Shown: positions 25,965 through 34,462 of the stretch, in pieces
Layout of the letters: each line of letters starts with the position of its first letter
How positions within the stretch are numbered: the first letter of the stretch is position 1
Origin: Lysinibacillus fusiformis
GTDB taxonomy: Bacteria > Bacillota > Bacilli > Bacillales_A > Planococcaceae
Length of the DNA stretch: 64,000 nucleotides
Reading direction: 5' to 3'
Assembly (NCBI RefSeq): GCF_007362955.1
Contig: NZ_CP041696.1
Span: 2,852,001 to 2,916,000 of the forward strand
The notes under the pieces: generated by a model
Told to the model about the DNA's origin: nothing
The model's database searches: none
What the model saw: the letters and a program-made list of their open reading frames with translations, nothing else
Position numbers and translations under genes: made by a program

Positions 25965-26063
25965 TCAAGTCTTCACCAAGACAATCCAATCAAGGTTATT
26001 GTTAGACGCTCCGCTTAATCCGAGAGATAGTACTAGTGCTGCACTGAAAATTAGTTTCTTCAT
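25965..26063 (-). CDS. Small secreted peptide, 32 aa (signalling-type precursor or frameshifted remnant)
   Basis: The minus-strand gene starts MKKLIFSAALVLSLGLSGAS, a good signal peptide, and ends NNNLDWIVLVKT. A strong ribosome site AAAGGAGAC lies 11 bases upstream, and the bidirectional terminator follows. Phr-like signalling peptides are built this way: an export signal and a short tail. However, after the stop another frame reads DCLGEDLKVEIPADK and ends at 25939, so the gene may have been a longer secreted protein with a frameshift. No Rap-type receptor gene is adjacent. Confidence 0.45.
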   Translation of the reverse strand: MKKLIFSAALVLSLGLSGASNNNLDWIVLVKT

Positions 26064-26182
26064 TATATAGCTGTCTCCTTTAATGTATATATTCGTAATA
26101 CTAAAATCGCGTCGGCAATGGTATTTTTTGTAAATTCAGTAAATGACTTTCTTCTATTGTTCTAATTTAGAAACACAGTTAA

Positions 26183-26201
26183 TTTGTCGAACATTGTCAT
26201 T
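26183..26201 (+). promoter_or_regulatory. Tandem Spo0A-like boxes (orphan site)
   Basis: TTTGTCGAA (26183-26191) matches the Spo0A box exactly, and ATTGTCATT (26193-26201) repeats it at 10-base spacing. A 22-base stretch from 26177 to 26198 is identical to 32904-32925, upstream of the Spo0E-like gene. Confidence 0.6.
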
Positions 26202-26210
26202 ACAAGTGTA

Positions 26211-26238
26211 TAGACAATTCTAATTCGCCCCCTATAGT
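26211..26238 (+). promoter_or_regulatory. Putative Spo0A-controlled promoter with no intact gene behind it
   Basis: TAGACA (26211-26216), a 16-base spacer and TATAGT (26233-26238). The -10 lies exactly 50 bases after the first Spo0A box, the same distance as TATAAT at 32960 from its box. Confidence 0.45.
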
Positions 26239-26244
26239 AAAATT

Positions 26245-26717
26245 AACTAAAGCTATCAAACTATTTACAAAAAAATAATATATTGATTTATTACGCAAAT
26301 ACACAAAAAAACATGGATGATTTCCTAGATATTTGTGTTTCTTTAATGATTAAATGTAAAGCATTTTTTGATGAATTTTCTCATGAAAGTGAAATGGTTC
26401 ATTCAAAAAATTAGCGGAAGCAATAAAAGTGAGATCACTAGATAATGAATTTTGACAGAGATTTGTCTAAAAATTTAAAATATTTTCAACAGACTTCCCG
26501 ATTATAGTAATTATCAAGTGGGTAATATTAACAGGTTATGAACCCTATGGAGATAAGGATTTCGCACTAAACTTTTTTAACATAGTTGTGAAACCTCTAC
26601 TAACATCAGGTGACATAGCAATGTTAATATTTTCAATGTATATATTATTATTTAGGTATATCCATTTACAAGAAATATAAAAACAAATAATAAAAGCACA
26701 ATATTTTTACAAAAAAA
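26245..26717 (+). other. AT-rich region with broken reading frames or a non-coding transcript
   Basis: Behind the Spo0A-type promoter there is a 33-codon frame (26313-26414, begins MDDFLDICVSLMIKCKAFFD) without a ribosome site. A start-less open frame follows (26471-26680, with KWVILTGYEPYGDKDFAL and a membrane-like IAMLIFSMYILLFRY). Neither is recognised. The region is either a decayed Spo0A-regulated gene or encodes an RNA ending at the hairpin 26718-26753. Confidence 0.4.
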
Positions 26718-26753
26718 AACGCTATTCCCTTTATTTATTATGGGAATAGCGTT
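26718..26753 (-). terminator. Terminator of the radical SAM gene
   Basis: AACGCTATTCCC (26718-26729) pairs perfectly with GGGAATAGCGTT (26742-26753). On the minus strand nine T follow. Confidence 0.85.
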
Positions 26754-26758
26754 TCTTA

Positions 26759-28498
26759 TTAAAGTGAATGGATTGTTGCAAAGTATGGAGCCTGACCGTG
26801 ACGGAAGTAGGTTAATAGGTAGCCATTTTTTTGTATTATTTTGCCTTTTGTGAAATTTTGGTAATCTAAGTAATGGGGAATAACAAGTGTATGCTTGAAC
26901 AATTCTTTCTCGGAAAGTTTGAAGTTGGCAAATTCTTCACCTGCAATTTCAGGATTTTCACGTAAAGCAATATAAATGGCTTTTTGCTGTTCCTCTGATG
27001 GTCGTTCCTTCCACCATAATTTTCGTGGCTGGAATTGTTGAGCCTTTAAAAAATCGAGTTGCATTAAGCTTTGAATAACTTGTAAATCAGCATCTTCAAC
27101 CGTATCTAAAAACTCAAGTAAACGCCTGAACAAATCTTCTAGTTGATGTCCAATGCGTGACCATCCTTTCGATTCCCAATACGTACCAAAGTTTTGGAAG
27201 AAATCAAATGGTGTTTCAAATACCTCTGTTACTAAGTATTCAATCGTATAATCCATGCGATGATCGTTCCAATATTTCTCAAGGACATCCTCAGCATGCT
27301 TAATACGAACAATATCTTCGAAGGTTAATACATTATTTGAGAAAATCTCATAAGGTGATAAATCCACATATGTGTAGCCAAATTTTTCGGCCTCTAAACG
27401 AAGCCCAGTACCACGTAATAATTTTAAGAATCCAAGTTGTAATTCTTCAGGTCGCATCGCAAAGACATCATTAAAAGTTTGGCGGAAGCTTGCATAATCT
27501 TCCTCTGGTAGACCAGCGATCAAATCTAAATGCTGATCAATTTTTCCTCCGTCTTTGACCATCGTCACCGTACGCTTTAGCTTTTCAAAGTTTTGGCGAC
27601 GTTGTACGAGCGTATTCGTTAAATCGTTTGTCGATTGTACACCAATCTCAAAGCGGAACAAGCCTACAGGTGCGTTGTCATTTAAAAACTGGATGACTTC
27701 AGGTCGCATAATATCGGCGGTAATCTCAAATTGAAATACAACGCCTGGCTGATGTTCATCAATTAAAAATTGGAACATTTCCATCGCATAGCTTCGGCTG
27801 ATATTGAAGGTACGGTCAACAAATTTAATGGTACGTGCACCGTTATCCATAAGGAATCGAATATCTTCTTTTATTTTTTCACGGTTAAAGTAGCGAACAC
27901 CTACTTCAATAGAAGATAAACAAAATTGGCAACTAAATGGACAGCCACGACTAGTTTCGATGTATTGAATACGTTTGCTAAGATGCGGAAGATCCTCATC
28001 AAAGCGGAACGGACTTGGTAGTTCACGTAAATCTATTTTCGGTGCCTGTGCGTGAATTCGTACCTTGCCATCCTCTAAATAACATATCCCAGGTACATCC
28101 TCTAAAGCGATTTCTCCATTTAAATGACGTAATAATTGTTTAAATGAAGTTTCTCCTTCACCCATCACAATGAAATCAACTTCTTCAATTCGGCGCAACC
28201 AATGATGGGAATCGTAAGAAACTTCGGGACCGCCAAGCAAAATTTTAACATCAGGACAAACCGTTTTTAACATTTTGATTACGTGAATTGTTTCTTCAAT
28301 ATTCCAAATATAGCAACTAAATCCGACAATATCAGGTTTTTTTTGAAACAAATCTGATACAATATTAAAAGCAGGGTCTTTAATTGTATATTCTGCAATG
28401 ATTGGATCAAATTCTGGTAAAGCAGCACCTTTTAAATAACGCAAGGCTAAATTTGTGTGGATATATTTTGCGTTCAATGTAGTTAAAATAGTATTCAT
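26759..28498 (-). CDS. B12-binding-domain radical SAM protein with DUF4080
   Basis: The 579-aa protein has an N-terminal cobalamin-binding-like Rossmann domain (about 1-140: KYIHTNLALRYLKG, DIVGFSCYIWNIEETI, KILLGGPEVSYD). A radical SAM barrel follows, with the iron-sulfur motif RGCPFSCQFC near residue 185 and GLPEEDYASF. The C-terminal DUF4080 region is about 370-579. Such enzymes use cobalamin and S-adenosylmethionine for methyl transfer or other radical chemistry; the substrate of this group is unknown. The ATG at 28498 is preceded by AAAAGGAG. Monocistronic with its own terminator. Confidence 0.88.
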   Translation of the reverse strand: MNTILTTLNAKYIHTNLALRYLKGAALPEFDPIIAEYTIKDPAFNIVSDLFQKKPDIVGFSCYIWNIEETIHVIKMLKTVCPDVKILLGGPEVSYDSHHWLRRIEEVDFIVMGEGETSFKQLLRHLNGEIALEDVPGICYLEDGKVRIHAQAPKIDLRELPSPFRFDEDLPHLSKRIQYIETSRGCPFSCQFCLSSIEVGVRYFNREKIKEDIRFLMDNGARTIKFVDRTFNISRSYAMEMFQFLIDEHQPGVVFQFEITADIMRPEVIQFLNDNAPVGLFRFEIGVQSTNDLTNTLVQRRQNFEKLKRTVTMVKDGGKIDQHLDLIAGLPEEDYASFRQTFNDVFAMRPEELQLGFLKLLRGTGLRLEAEKFGYTYVDLSPYEIFSNNVLTFEDIVRIKHAEDVLEKYWNDHRMDYTIEYLVTEVFETPFDFFQNFGTYWESKGWSRIGHQLEDLFRRLLEFLDTVEDADLQVIQSLMQLDFLKAQQFQPRKLWWKERPSEEQQKAIYIALRENPEIAGEEFANFKLSEKELFKHTLVIPHYLDYQNFTKGKIIQKNGYLLTYFRHGQAPYFATIHSL

Positions 28499-28697
28499 GC
28501 ACTTATCTCCTTTTCAACTTCTAATTGTAACAGTCAAATAGCTGACAAACAATATAATCCTTTTTACCTATTTATTTTGTGAACAGTTCGTGAAATAATT
28601 TTAAATACTTAAATTTACTAAATTTTGTAATAATAGAATTGTACAGTCATAAAGTATAGTAAAGGCTCAAATTTGGAATTAGAGGTTTTTTACTCTT

Positions 28698-30176
28698 GTG
28701 AAAGGTTCGGTGAGAAAGTTGAAGCAAAATGATATGAATCAATGTTTTGGAAATCTTATGAAAAGTACTTCGTCACCAACACTTATTCTTAATAAAGCAG
28801 GGAAAATTTTAAATGTGAATGAGGCTGCTATTAAACTTTTTAATCTTAATCTAACGTATATTGGCTATTTATCAATGGACGAGCCATCTAATTTGAAATG
28901 GGCAAAATTCGTCAATCAATTACAAAGTGATTTAAGGTCAGAAGAAATATTTAATATTCGAACGGCTGGTAATGATTTTGAAATGATGTCCTTTAACTGT
29001 TTTTATGATCCGAATACAGAAGAAATTGTCGCACAAATTTCTGCATTAAATTATGATATGGCCCATGAATTGTATGTTAGTCAAGAGCAGGAAAAGTCGC
29101 AATCTTTTAATGCTTATGATCACTTACCTTATGCTGTAATTGTGAGTGATGCTAGCGGTATTATTCTTGGGCTAAACAAGTATGCAGAAATGTATTTGAA
29201 AATTGAAAAATCTCAGCTCCTGCATAAAGCTCATCAACATATATTTGATTCATTTTCGATGAAAGATGGACAGATTACAACATATCTTTCAAAGCTTATG
29301 GGTGACAAGCATGCCAATATCCATGTTGTTGACGAAACACAAGTGAGCAGTACTTGCTACTATGAGATTTCAAGCATTTTTGATGAGTATAACAATATTA
29401 TTGTCACTGTTATTAATGATGAAACTGAAAAGAAGCAATTACAGCATAAAATTGAACATCAACAAGCCTTAAATGTTGTTGGTCAAATGGCAGCTAGTAT
29501 TGCCCATGAGATTCGTAATCCGTTAACTTCTTTAAAAGGCTTTACTGAACTGTTAAAGCTGAAAGCAGATGAGGAATCACGCATGTATTTATCTGTAATT
29601 GATAGTGAGCTACAACGGATGGAACAAATTTTATCTGAGCTTTTAGTATTGTCCAAGCCAACTAGTATGAAAGTGGAGTTAATCGAATTAGATCTTATTG
29701 TGAAACAAGTTATCGAGTTTATGTTACCTGATGCACTTATGAAAAAAATAATGATTCAATATATTTCTTCCTCTACTCAAGTATATATTGGTGGCAATGA
29801 AAATCGCTTAAAGCAAGTATTTATGAACCTTATTAAAAATGCGATGGAATCAATGCATAACGGCGGGACGATAACAGTTGAAATGAATATTATAGACTGT
29901 GCGATAGTTGAATTGAAGGTTAAAGACGAAGGTAGTGGTATGGATAGTAAGACGATTCAAAATTTATTTCAACCTTTTTACACGACAAAATCAACAGGGA
30001 CAGGACTGGGCCTTGCTTTCGTGAAAAAAGTCATTGAAGAACATGAAGGTGTAATAGGGGTTAACAGTGAAATTCAGAAGGGGACATGCTTCCATATGCA
30101 ATTTCCAATTTACACCTTTAATCAAATTGACTCGTTAGAAGTTTCTACCAAAGATTCGGCTTATTTAGTAACATAG
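28698..30176 (+). CDS. Cytoplasmic PAS-domain sensor histidine kinase (sporulation-kinase type)
   Basis: The 492-aa kinase has no membrane segment. It carries two PAS-like domains (about 20-125 and 140-245), then the HisKA domain with the phosphorylated His in ASIAHEIRNPLTSLKGF (about residue 269). The HATPase has N box NLIKNAMESMHNGG, G1 KDEGSGM and G2 STGTGLGLAFVKKVI. The H box and layout match the KinA/KinE family that feeds Spo0F in sporulation. No response regulator is adjacent, which fits an orphan phosphorelay kinase. The start is GTG 28698 behind AGAGG; GTG 28710 is an alternative. Confidence 0.9.
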   Translation: MKGSVRKLKQNDMNQCFGNLMKSTSSPTLILNKAGKILNVNEAAIKLFNLNLTYIGYLSMDEPSNLKWAKFVNQLQSDLRSEEIFNIRTAGNDFEMMSFNCFYDPNTEEIVAQISALNYDMAHELYVSQEQEKSQSFNAYDHLPYAVIVSDASGIILGLNKYAEMYLKIEKSQLLHKAHQHIFDSFSMKDGQITTYLSKLMGDKHANIHVVDETQVSSTCYYEISSIFDEYNNIIVTVINDETEKKQLQHKIEHQQALNVVGQMAASIAHEIRNPLTSLKGFTELLKLKADEESRMYLSVIDSELQRMEQILSELLVLSKPTSMKVELIELDLIVKQVIEFMLPDALMKKIMIQYISSSTQVYIGGNENRLKQVFMNLIKNAMESMHNGGTITVEMNIIDCAIVELKVKDEGSGMDSKTIQNLFQPFYTTKSTGTGLGLAFVKKVIEEHEGVIGVNSEIQKGTCFHMQFPIYTFNQIDSLEVSTKDSAYLVT

Positions 30177-30230
30177 AGAAAGTAAAAATGTTTGTATAGG
30201 CAATAACTAGATACAAAATGATTAATGCTT

Positions 30231-30270
30231 TTGACAATGCTTTTCTAAAGTCGCTATAATGGCAATTATA
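30231..30270 (+). promoter_or_regulatory. marR promoter with overlapping palindromic operator
   Basis: TTGACA (30231-30236), an 18-base spacer and TATAAT (30255-30260) form a consensus promoter. The -10 box is the left half of a perfect palindrome TATAATGGCAATTATA (30255-30270), suited to autorepression by the MarR protein encoded 26 bases later. Confidence 0.7.
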
Positions 30271-30295
30271 ACGAGCGAATTGAGAGGAAAAGGTT

Positions 30296-30742
30296 ATGAC
30301 GTCAGAAGATTTAAAGCAATCTTTAAAACTATATATTGTATTATCACGTGCACATAAGGCAATTAATGAAACAACCAATCACTTTTTTCAAGCGAACGGA
30401 TTAAATCCGACTGAATTTGCAGTTTTAGAGCTTCTTTATCATAAAGGGCGACAACCATTACAGCAAATAGGGAATAAAATACTACTTGCTAGTGGATCGA
30501 TTACTTATGTAATTGATAAGCTTGAAAAAAGAGGTTATTTATTGCGTGTTTCTTGTCCAGCAGATCGCAGAGTTACCTATGCAGAAATTACTGCCGAGGG
30601 AGAAGCGTTTATGGGCGAATTATTTCCAGAGCATGAACAGCATCTTCATAAATTGATGAGTGCACTGTCAGAAGAGGAAAAAGAACAGGCCATTGCATTA
30701 TTAAAAAAATTAGGTTTGTCGATTAAAGATTTGTCTTATTAA
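30296..30742 (+). CDS. MarR-family transcriptional regulator
   Basis: The 148-aa winged-helix protein has LNPTEFAVLELLYHKGRQPL, IGNKILLASGSITYVIDKLE (recognition helix about 60-79) and the wing RRVTYAEITAEG. No Cys sits at the redox position of OhrR; the single Cys (about residue 87, VSCPADRRV) lies in the wing. Family members repress efflux, phenolic-compound or oxidative-stress genes. The start ATG is preceded by AGGAAAAGG. No co-transcribed target is found, so it may act elsewhere or on itself through the palindrome in its promoter. Confidence 0.9.
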   Translation: MTSEDLKQSLKLYIVLSRAHKAINETTNHFFQANGLNPTEFAVLELLYHKGRQPLQQIGNKILLASGSITYVIDKLEKRGYLLRVSCPADRRVTYAEITAEGEAFMGELFPEHEQHLHKLMSALSEEEKEQAIALLKKLGLSIKDLSY

Positions 30743-30780
30743 AAAGAGTTGTCTCAAATGGATTTTTGAGGCAACTCTTT
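30743..30780 (+). terminator. Terminator after marR
   Basis: AAAGAGTTGTCTCAAA (30743-30758) pairs with the T-rich arm ending GCAACTCTTT at 30780. Confidence 0.8.
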
Positions 30781-30928
30781 TAGTATGCGTAAAGCAAACG
30801 CTCGAATTAGTAGTGAAAATATTTTATTTCGCTAGGAACGTACTTGTACATTCATTTTTGACACGGTAGAAGGGCTTAAAATGACTGTAATAGATCATTC
30901 CGATATTTTATACTAGGCAAAAAAAAGA

Positions 30929-30952
30929 GGTCTTAGAAAGACTTCTAAGACC
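30929..30952 (-). terminator. Terminator of the lipoprotein gene
   Basis: GGTCTTAGAA (30929-30938) is perfectly complementary to 30943-30952, and eight T follow on the minus strand. Confidence 0.85.
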
Positions 30953-30968
30953 CCACAAAGACTGCATA

Positions 30969-31646
30969 TTATTTTTTAGAGATAGTAGCTGCCATTGCAA
31001 GCATTGCAGCTGTTAAATCTTGTTCATCATTATCATGAATCGTAATTTTTGAAATAAGACCATCTTTCTCAAAAACAACACCGATTACTTTTTCTGTATC
31101 GAAGTCTACAACATAACTGTCAATGTTTTTAACATCTTTGAAAACTGCCAGTTCTTCAGTAGATAATGCTGCCGTATCTCCAACCGCATTCATGTGATCT
31201 TGCATAGATGTTTTCACAGCGTCATAACTTGTTTCAGAAGCAGTAGTGGTTTCGATACGCATAAATACTTCATCATTCTCGTTTGATACTAACATATCTT
31301 TACCTGGTTCTTCTTGTGAAAGTGTAAATCCTGGTAACTGTTGTACTTTATAGCCTTGATCCACGCTTTTTGATTCAGTTGCAGTTGCAGATTTGTCTTC
31401 ACCATTTTGTACATAATTAATTTCTTGTTGTGGTTTAGCCTCTGCATTTGTTTTAGATTCATCTGTTGTAGGCGTTTCTTGCTCTTCGTCTGCAGTTCCA
31501 CTCTCAGTAGGTTTTTGTTCAGACGCTGTGTTAGCGGGTTCATTTTGTTCAGCATCTGATTCCTCTGTTTTATCTGAAGTATTACACCCTACAAATAAAA
31601 CGGCTGTTAGTAATAATGCAATCATTGAAAATAATTTTTTTTGCAT
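30969..31646 (-). CDS. Lipoprotein of unknown function
   Basis: The 225-aa protein has a lipoprotein signal peptide with the lipobox LFVGC (Cys 21), followed by a long low-complexity acidic linker rich in Glu, Thr, Ser and Gln (about 22-85). A C-terminal globular domain (about 95-225, LPGFTLSQEEPGKDMLVSN, then IETTTASETSYDAVKTSM) follows, so it would be anchored on the outer face of the membrane. I do not recognise the domain. AAAGGAGG precedes the ATG. Confidence 0.85.
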   Translation of the reverse strand: MQKKLFSMIALLLTAVLFVGCNTSDKTEESDAEQNEPANTASEQKPTESGTADEEQETPTTDESKTNAEAKPQQEINYVQNGEDKSATATESKSVDQGYKVQQLPGFTLSQEEPGKDMLVSNENDEVFMRIETTTASETSYDAVKTSMQDHMNAVGDTAALSTEELAVFKDVKNIDSYVVDFDTEKVIGVVFEKDGLISKITIHDNDEQDLTAAMLAMAATISKK

Positions 31647-31708
31647 GAAAAGCCCTCCTTTTCTATATTAAACGTTGGTAGAAGATAAAATGTTTCTCAA
31701 AATTTTTG

Positions 31709-32326
31709 TTATGATGTTAAAGGCAACACCAAAAACAATAATAGTACAAAAACGACATGAGCGACAATAACTAGCGGCATACTTTTACGCCATTCATATA
31801 AAAAGCCCCAGATTAGACTTGCTACAAATGAAGCAAGTATCCCAAGCATAAAGCCGCTTAAAGCGAAGGACATGGCGCATAGCAATGCTGTTCCTAGCAC
31901 AGCGAAACTAGGACGCATAAAGCGTTTTATTTGTTGCTGTACATAACCACGCCAAAATAGTTCTTCACCGATGGCTACAATGAATACAAGTAAAATGTAA
32001 TGCCAAATATTTTGTGGACCATAAACCGTTAAAAATTTTTGTACAGACCTTACGAACTGGTCATTAATGAATGGTGCGAGCCAATAACCAAATCGTATAA
32101 TGCCATATGTGATTGTGCCGTATCCGATACCGAAAAGTAAAAATTTCCACGTAGGTAACTGATCCTCAATTTTACCAGCAAGAATGGCGATGGCAATGCA
32201 TACGAGCAAGGTAAATGCATATAAGTACCAAAATACAGCTGGGTTAGCAAATGTAAAAGCAAGCAGCCCATAAACGAATAATAAAGAAAGGAGAAATATT
32301 ATTGTTTGTTTCGAATTTGTAAGCAT
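31709..32326 (-). CDS. CPBP-family intramembrane metalloprotease (CAAX-type)
   Basis: The 205-aa membrane protein has about six helices and the CPBP motifs EELFWRGYVQQ (Glu-Glu and Arg), FALSGF and the late His in HVVF. In bacteria such proteases act on bacteriocin immunity, protein maturation and signalling. The start ATG 32326 has GGAGG 7 bases upstream; an in-frame ATG at 32356 lacks a ribosome site. The lipoprotein gene lies 62 bases downstream and could share the transcript. Confidence 0.88.
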   Translation of the reverse strand: MLTNSKQTIIFLLSLLFVYGLLAFTFANPAVFWYLYAFTLLVCIAIAILAGKIEDQLPTWKFLLFGIGYGTITYGIIRFGYWLAPFINDQFVRSVQKFLTVYGPQNIWHYILLVFIVAIGEELFWRGYVQQQIKRFMRPSFAVLGTALLCAMSFALSGFMLGILASFVASLIWGFLYEWRKSMPLVIVAHVVFVLLLFLVLPLTS

Positions 32327-32353
32327 AATTCGACCTCCATACTTTAATATTAT

Positions 32354-32396
32354 CAAAAAAAAAGTCCCTTATCATCTATTAAGACAAAAAGGGACT
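32354..32396 (-). terminator. Terminator of the DUF2187 gene
   Basis: AGTCCCTT (32363-32370) pairs with AAGGGACT (32389-32396). On the minus strand nine T follow. Confidence 0.75.
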
Positions 32397-32403
32397 ATTC
32401 AGA

Positions 32404-32595
32404 CTATTGGGCTTCACTTGCATTTAAGATTTTGTAGCGTTTATGGTTGACGACCGTTTTCTCTTCAATCTCAAGGGAATCAAAATTCTCCATATATGTT
32501 AGATCAACGATCACCGAATTTTCATTTACTTTTTCAACAACACCTTGTAAACCATTTTTAAACTCGATAATATTTCCAACTTCAGCTATTTTCAC
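32404..32595 (-). CDS. DUF2187 family protein (YkvS-like)
   Basis: The 63-aa protein (MKIAEVGNIIEFKNGLQGVV, then VEKVNENSVIVDLTYMENF and VNHKRYKIL) is a small SH3/KOW-like barrel matching DUF2187, whose B. subtilis member is YkvS. The function is unknown. The start is GTG 32595 behind AAGGAG. Confidence 0.85.
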   Translation of the reverse strand: MKIAEVGNIIEFKNGLQGVVEKVNENSVIVDLTYMENFDSLEIEEKTVVNHKRYKILNASEAQ

Positions 32596-32720
32596 AGACA
32601 GTCAGCTCCTTCATCGACTAATAATATACAGTTTGCATGAAAAAAAGGGAAACGTAAAGCTTTTTTTGAATAATTCATAATTAATTACACAAAATAAGAA
32701 ATAAGAAGGGAATAGTAAAA

Positions 32721-32909
32721 ATGGATAAATATGAAAATGTGCTTAAACAATTACAAAATGGGGAAATAGACAGTATAGAAATTGATAAAGATGAGTTTTA
32801 TGAATTTCGAGAAGTACTTGTTAAACACCCTTTCTTTAAACATTTTAGAGGTGATGCGAAACAGAATGGGCGAATAATATATACGTACTTGGAAATACCT
32901 AGAAGTTAA
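32721..32909 (+). CDS. Small hypothetical protein, 62 aa
   Basis: The protein starts MDKYENVLKQLQNGEIDSIE and ends YTYLEIPRS. It is acidic in the first half and basic in the second, without signal peptide. A ribosome site AGAAGGG precedes the ATG. I do not recognise the family, but the composition and spacing look genuine. It ends one base before the Spo0A boxes of the next gene. Confidence 0.65.
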   Translation: MDKYENVLKQLQNGEIDSIEIDKDEFYEFREVLVKHPFFKHFRGDAKQNGRIIYTYLEIPRS

Positions 32910-32965
32910 TTTGTCGAACATTGTCGGAAGTTAATGCTGTAAGAAATGAAATATAAATGTATAAT
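32910..32965 (+). promoter_or_regulatory. Tandem Spo0A-like boxes and promoter of the Spo0E-like gene
   Basis: TTTGTCGAA (32910-32918) and ATTGTCGGA (32920-32928) are 10 bases apart. The -10 TATAAT is at 32960-32965 with a weak -35 (CTGTAA, 32937-32942). Boxes about 40-60 bases upstream of the start of transcription fit Spo0A activation of a sigma-A promoter. Confidence 0.6.
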
Positions 32966-33002
32966 AATGGTATGATTATTTGTATGTTGGAGGGTTGTAT
33001 GA

Positions 33003-33197
33003 ATGGTCAATCTACTCTTGAAAAAAATGGAACAAACTCGTGAGATGATGATTCGCTCCGGTGTAGAAAACGGGTTACAAAATGCAAAAACCATTCAACT
33101 GAGCCGCAGATTAGATCAGTTAATGAATACTTATTATAGACAGACAGCATTTGAAGAAAAAGAAGATCATGATGATTTGTTTCAGTATTCGGAGTAA
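33003..33197 (+). CDS. Spo0E-family aspartyl-phosphate phosphatase
   Basis: The 64-aa protein carries the family motif SRRLDQLMNTYY (Ser-x-x-Leu-Asp) after a helix MVNLLLKKMEQTREMMI. Spo0E-like proteins dephosphorylate Spo0A~P directly and so delay sporulation. The start ATG 33003 has GGAGGG 8 bases upstream. Tandem Spo0A-like boxes lie upstream, so Spo0A~P may induce its own phosphatase; this is inference. Confidence 0.88.
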   Translation: MVNLLLKKMEQTREMMIRSGVENGLQNAKTIQLSRRLDQLMNTYYRQTAFEEKEDHDDLFQYSE

Positions 33198-33280
33198 AAA
33201 ACTTTTTAAATAGGATGTTTAAGAAGCATTTATTGGGGAATACTTATAGTGAACACAGCAACATTCTCATTTCCCCCTTT

Positions 33281-33317
33281 AGAGCAGTGATAACCCATCA
33301 CTTGCTCTCTTTTTTTT
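33281..33317 (+). terminator. Terminator after the Spo0E-like gene
   Basis: AGAGCAGTGAT (33281-33291) pairs with ATCACTTGCTCT, with one bulge, then nine T. The rest of the gap to 33516 holds no gene and no structure I could identify. Confidence 0.8.
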
Positions 33318-33516
33318 TGCTTATTCGGTATATATGCAATACATGAAAATTTTAGTACAAGTTAATAGGAAGAGTTTGAATTATTGCACTAATTCAACTA
33401 CACTGGAAACACATAAAAATTGCTATCTGATTGTTTCTAAGAACTACGAGAGAGAATAATAGACTCGGAGATGGAAATTTATCGAAAAGCATTTATAAAC
33501 AAAGGAGTAATTACAT

Positions 33517-34383
33517 ATGGGAAAAGAACGTATTGCATTTATTGGCACTGGTGTTATGGGTGCTAGTATCATCAAACATTTACTACAAAATGGGCATGAA
33601 GTAGCAGTCTATACACGCACAAAAGAAAAAGCACAACCACTTATGGCATTAGGAGCTAGCTGGGCAAGCTCACCTGCCGAAGCATTTAAAGATAAAGATA
33701 TTGCCCTTACAATGGTTGGTTATCCGGCAGATGTGGAAGAAGTTTATTTTGGAGACAACGGTTTATTTCAAACGGCAGAAGCTGGCAATATTGTCATTGA
33801 TATGACAACTTCGGAGCCGACTCTTGCAAAGAAAATTTATGCACACGCACGGACGTTGACAGTTGAGGCTTTAGATGCGCCTGTTTCTGGTGGAGATATT
33901 GGTGCACAGAATGGTACATTGTCGATTATGGTCGGCGGGAATAAGACTACATTCGAGAATGTTTTACCAGTAATGAGCCATTTTGGTGCAAATATTGTGT
34001 ATCAAGGTGAAGCTGGTGCCGGACAGCATGCAAAAATGTGCAATCAAATCGTTATTTCTTCTGGCATGATTGGTGTGTGTGAGTCGCTAGCTTACGGTTT
34101 AAAGGCTGGGCTTGATTTACCAACAGTATTAGCATCGATTTCTTCAGGCGCTGCTGGATCATGGTCTTTAAGTAACCTGGCACCACGTATGATTAAAGAA
34201 GATTATGCGCCAGGCTTTTACATCAAGCATTTCGTAAAGGATATGAAAATCGCTTTAGATGAAGCGAAAAAAATGGGTATTATGTTACCAGGTTTAGCAC
34301 TTGCTTATGACATGTACGAAAAGTTAATGGATGCGGGTTATGGTGACAATGGTACACAGACACTAATAAAGTCTTATAAATAA
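33517..34383 (+). CDS. NAD(P)-dependent beta-hydroxyacid dehydrogenase (HIBADH/GLYR family)
   Basis: The 288-aa protein has the N-terminal Rossmann motif FIGTGVMGASI, the substrate loop DAPVSGGDIGAQNGTLSIMV and the catalytic Lys region GAGQHAKMCNQIVI. Related enzymes oxidise 3-hydroxyisobutyrate, tartronate semialdehyde or reduce glyoxylate. A second, distinct member lies at 44821 in a catabolic operon. This copy stands alone. ATG 33517 has AAAGGAG upstream. Confidence 0.9.
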   Translation: MGKERIAFIGTGVMGASIIKHLLQNGHEVAVYTRTKEKAQPLMALGASWASSPAEAFKDKDIALTMVGYPADVEEVYFGDNGLFQTAEAGNIVIDMTTSEPTLAKKIYAHARTLTVEALDAPVSGGDIGAQNGTLSIMVGGNKTTFENVLPVMSHFGANIVYQGEAGAGQHAKMCNQIVISSGMIGVCESLAYGLKAGLDLPTVLASISSGAAGSWSLSNLAPRMIKEDYAPGFYIKHFVKDMKIALDEAKKMGIMLPGLALAYDMYEKLMDAGYGDNGTQTLIKSYK

Positions 34384-34462
34384 ATATTTGAAAGTTAGGA
34401 ATGTATGATAATTTCTTGTACACTTCCTTCACAGAAAAGGTAAATAATATTTATGGCATTAG

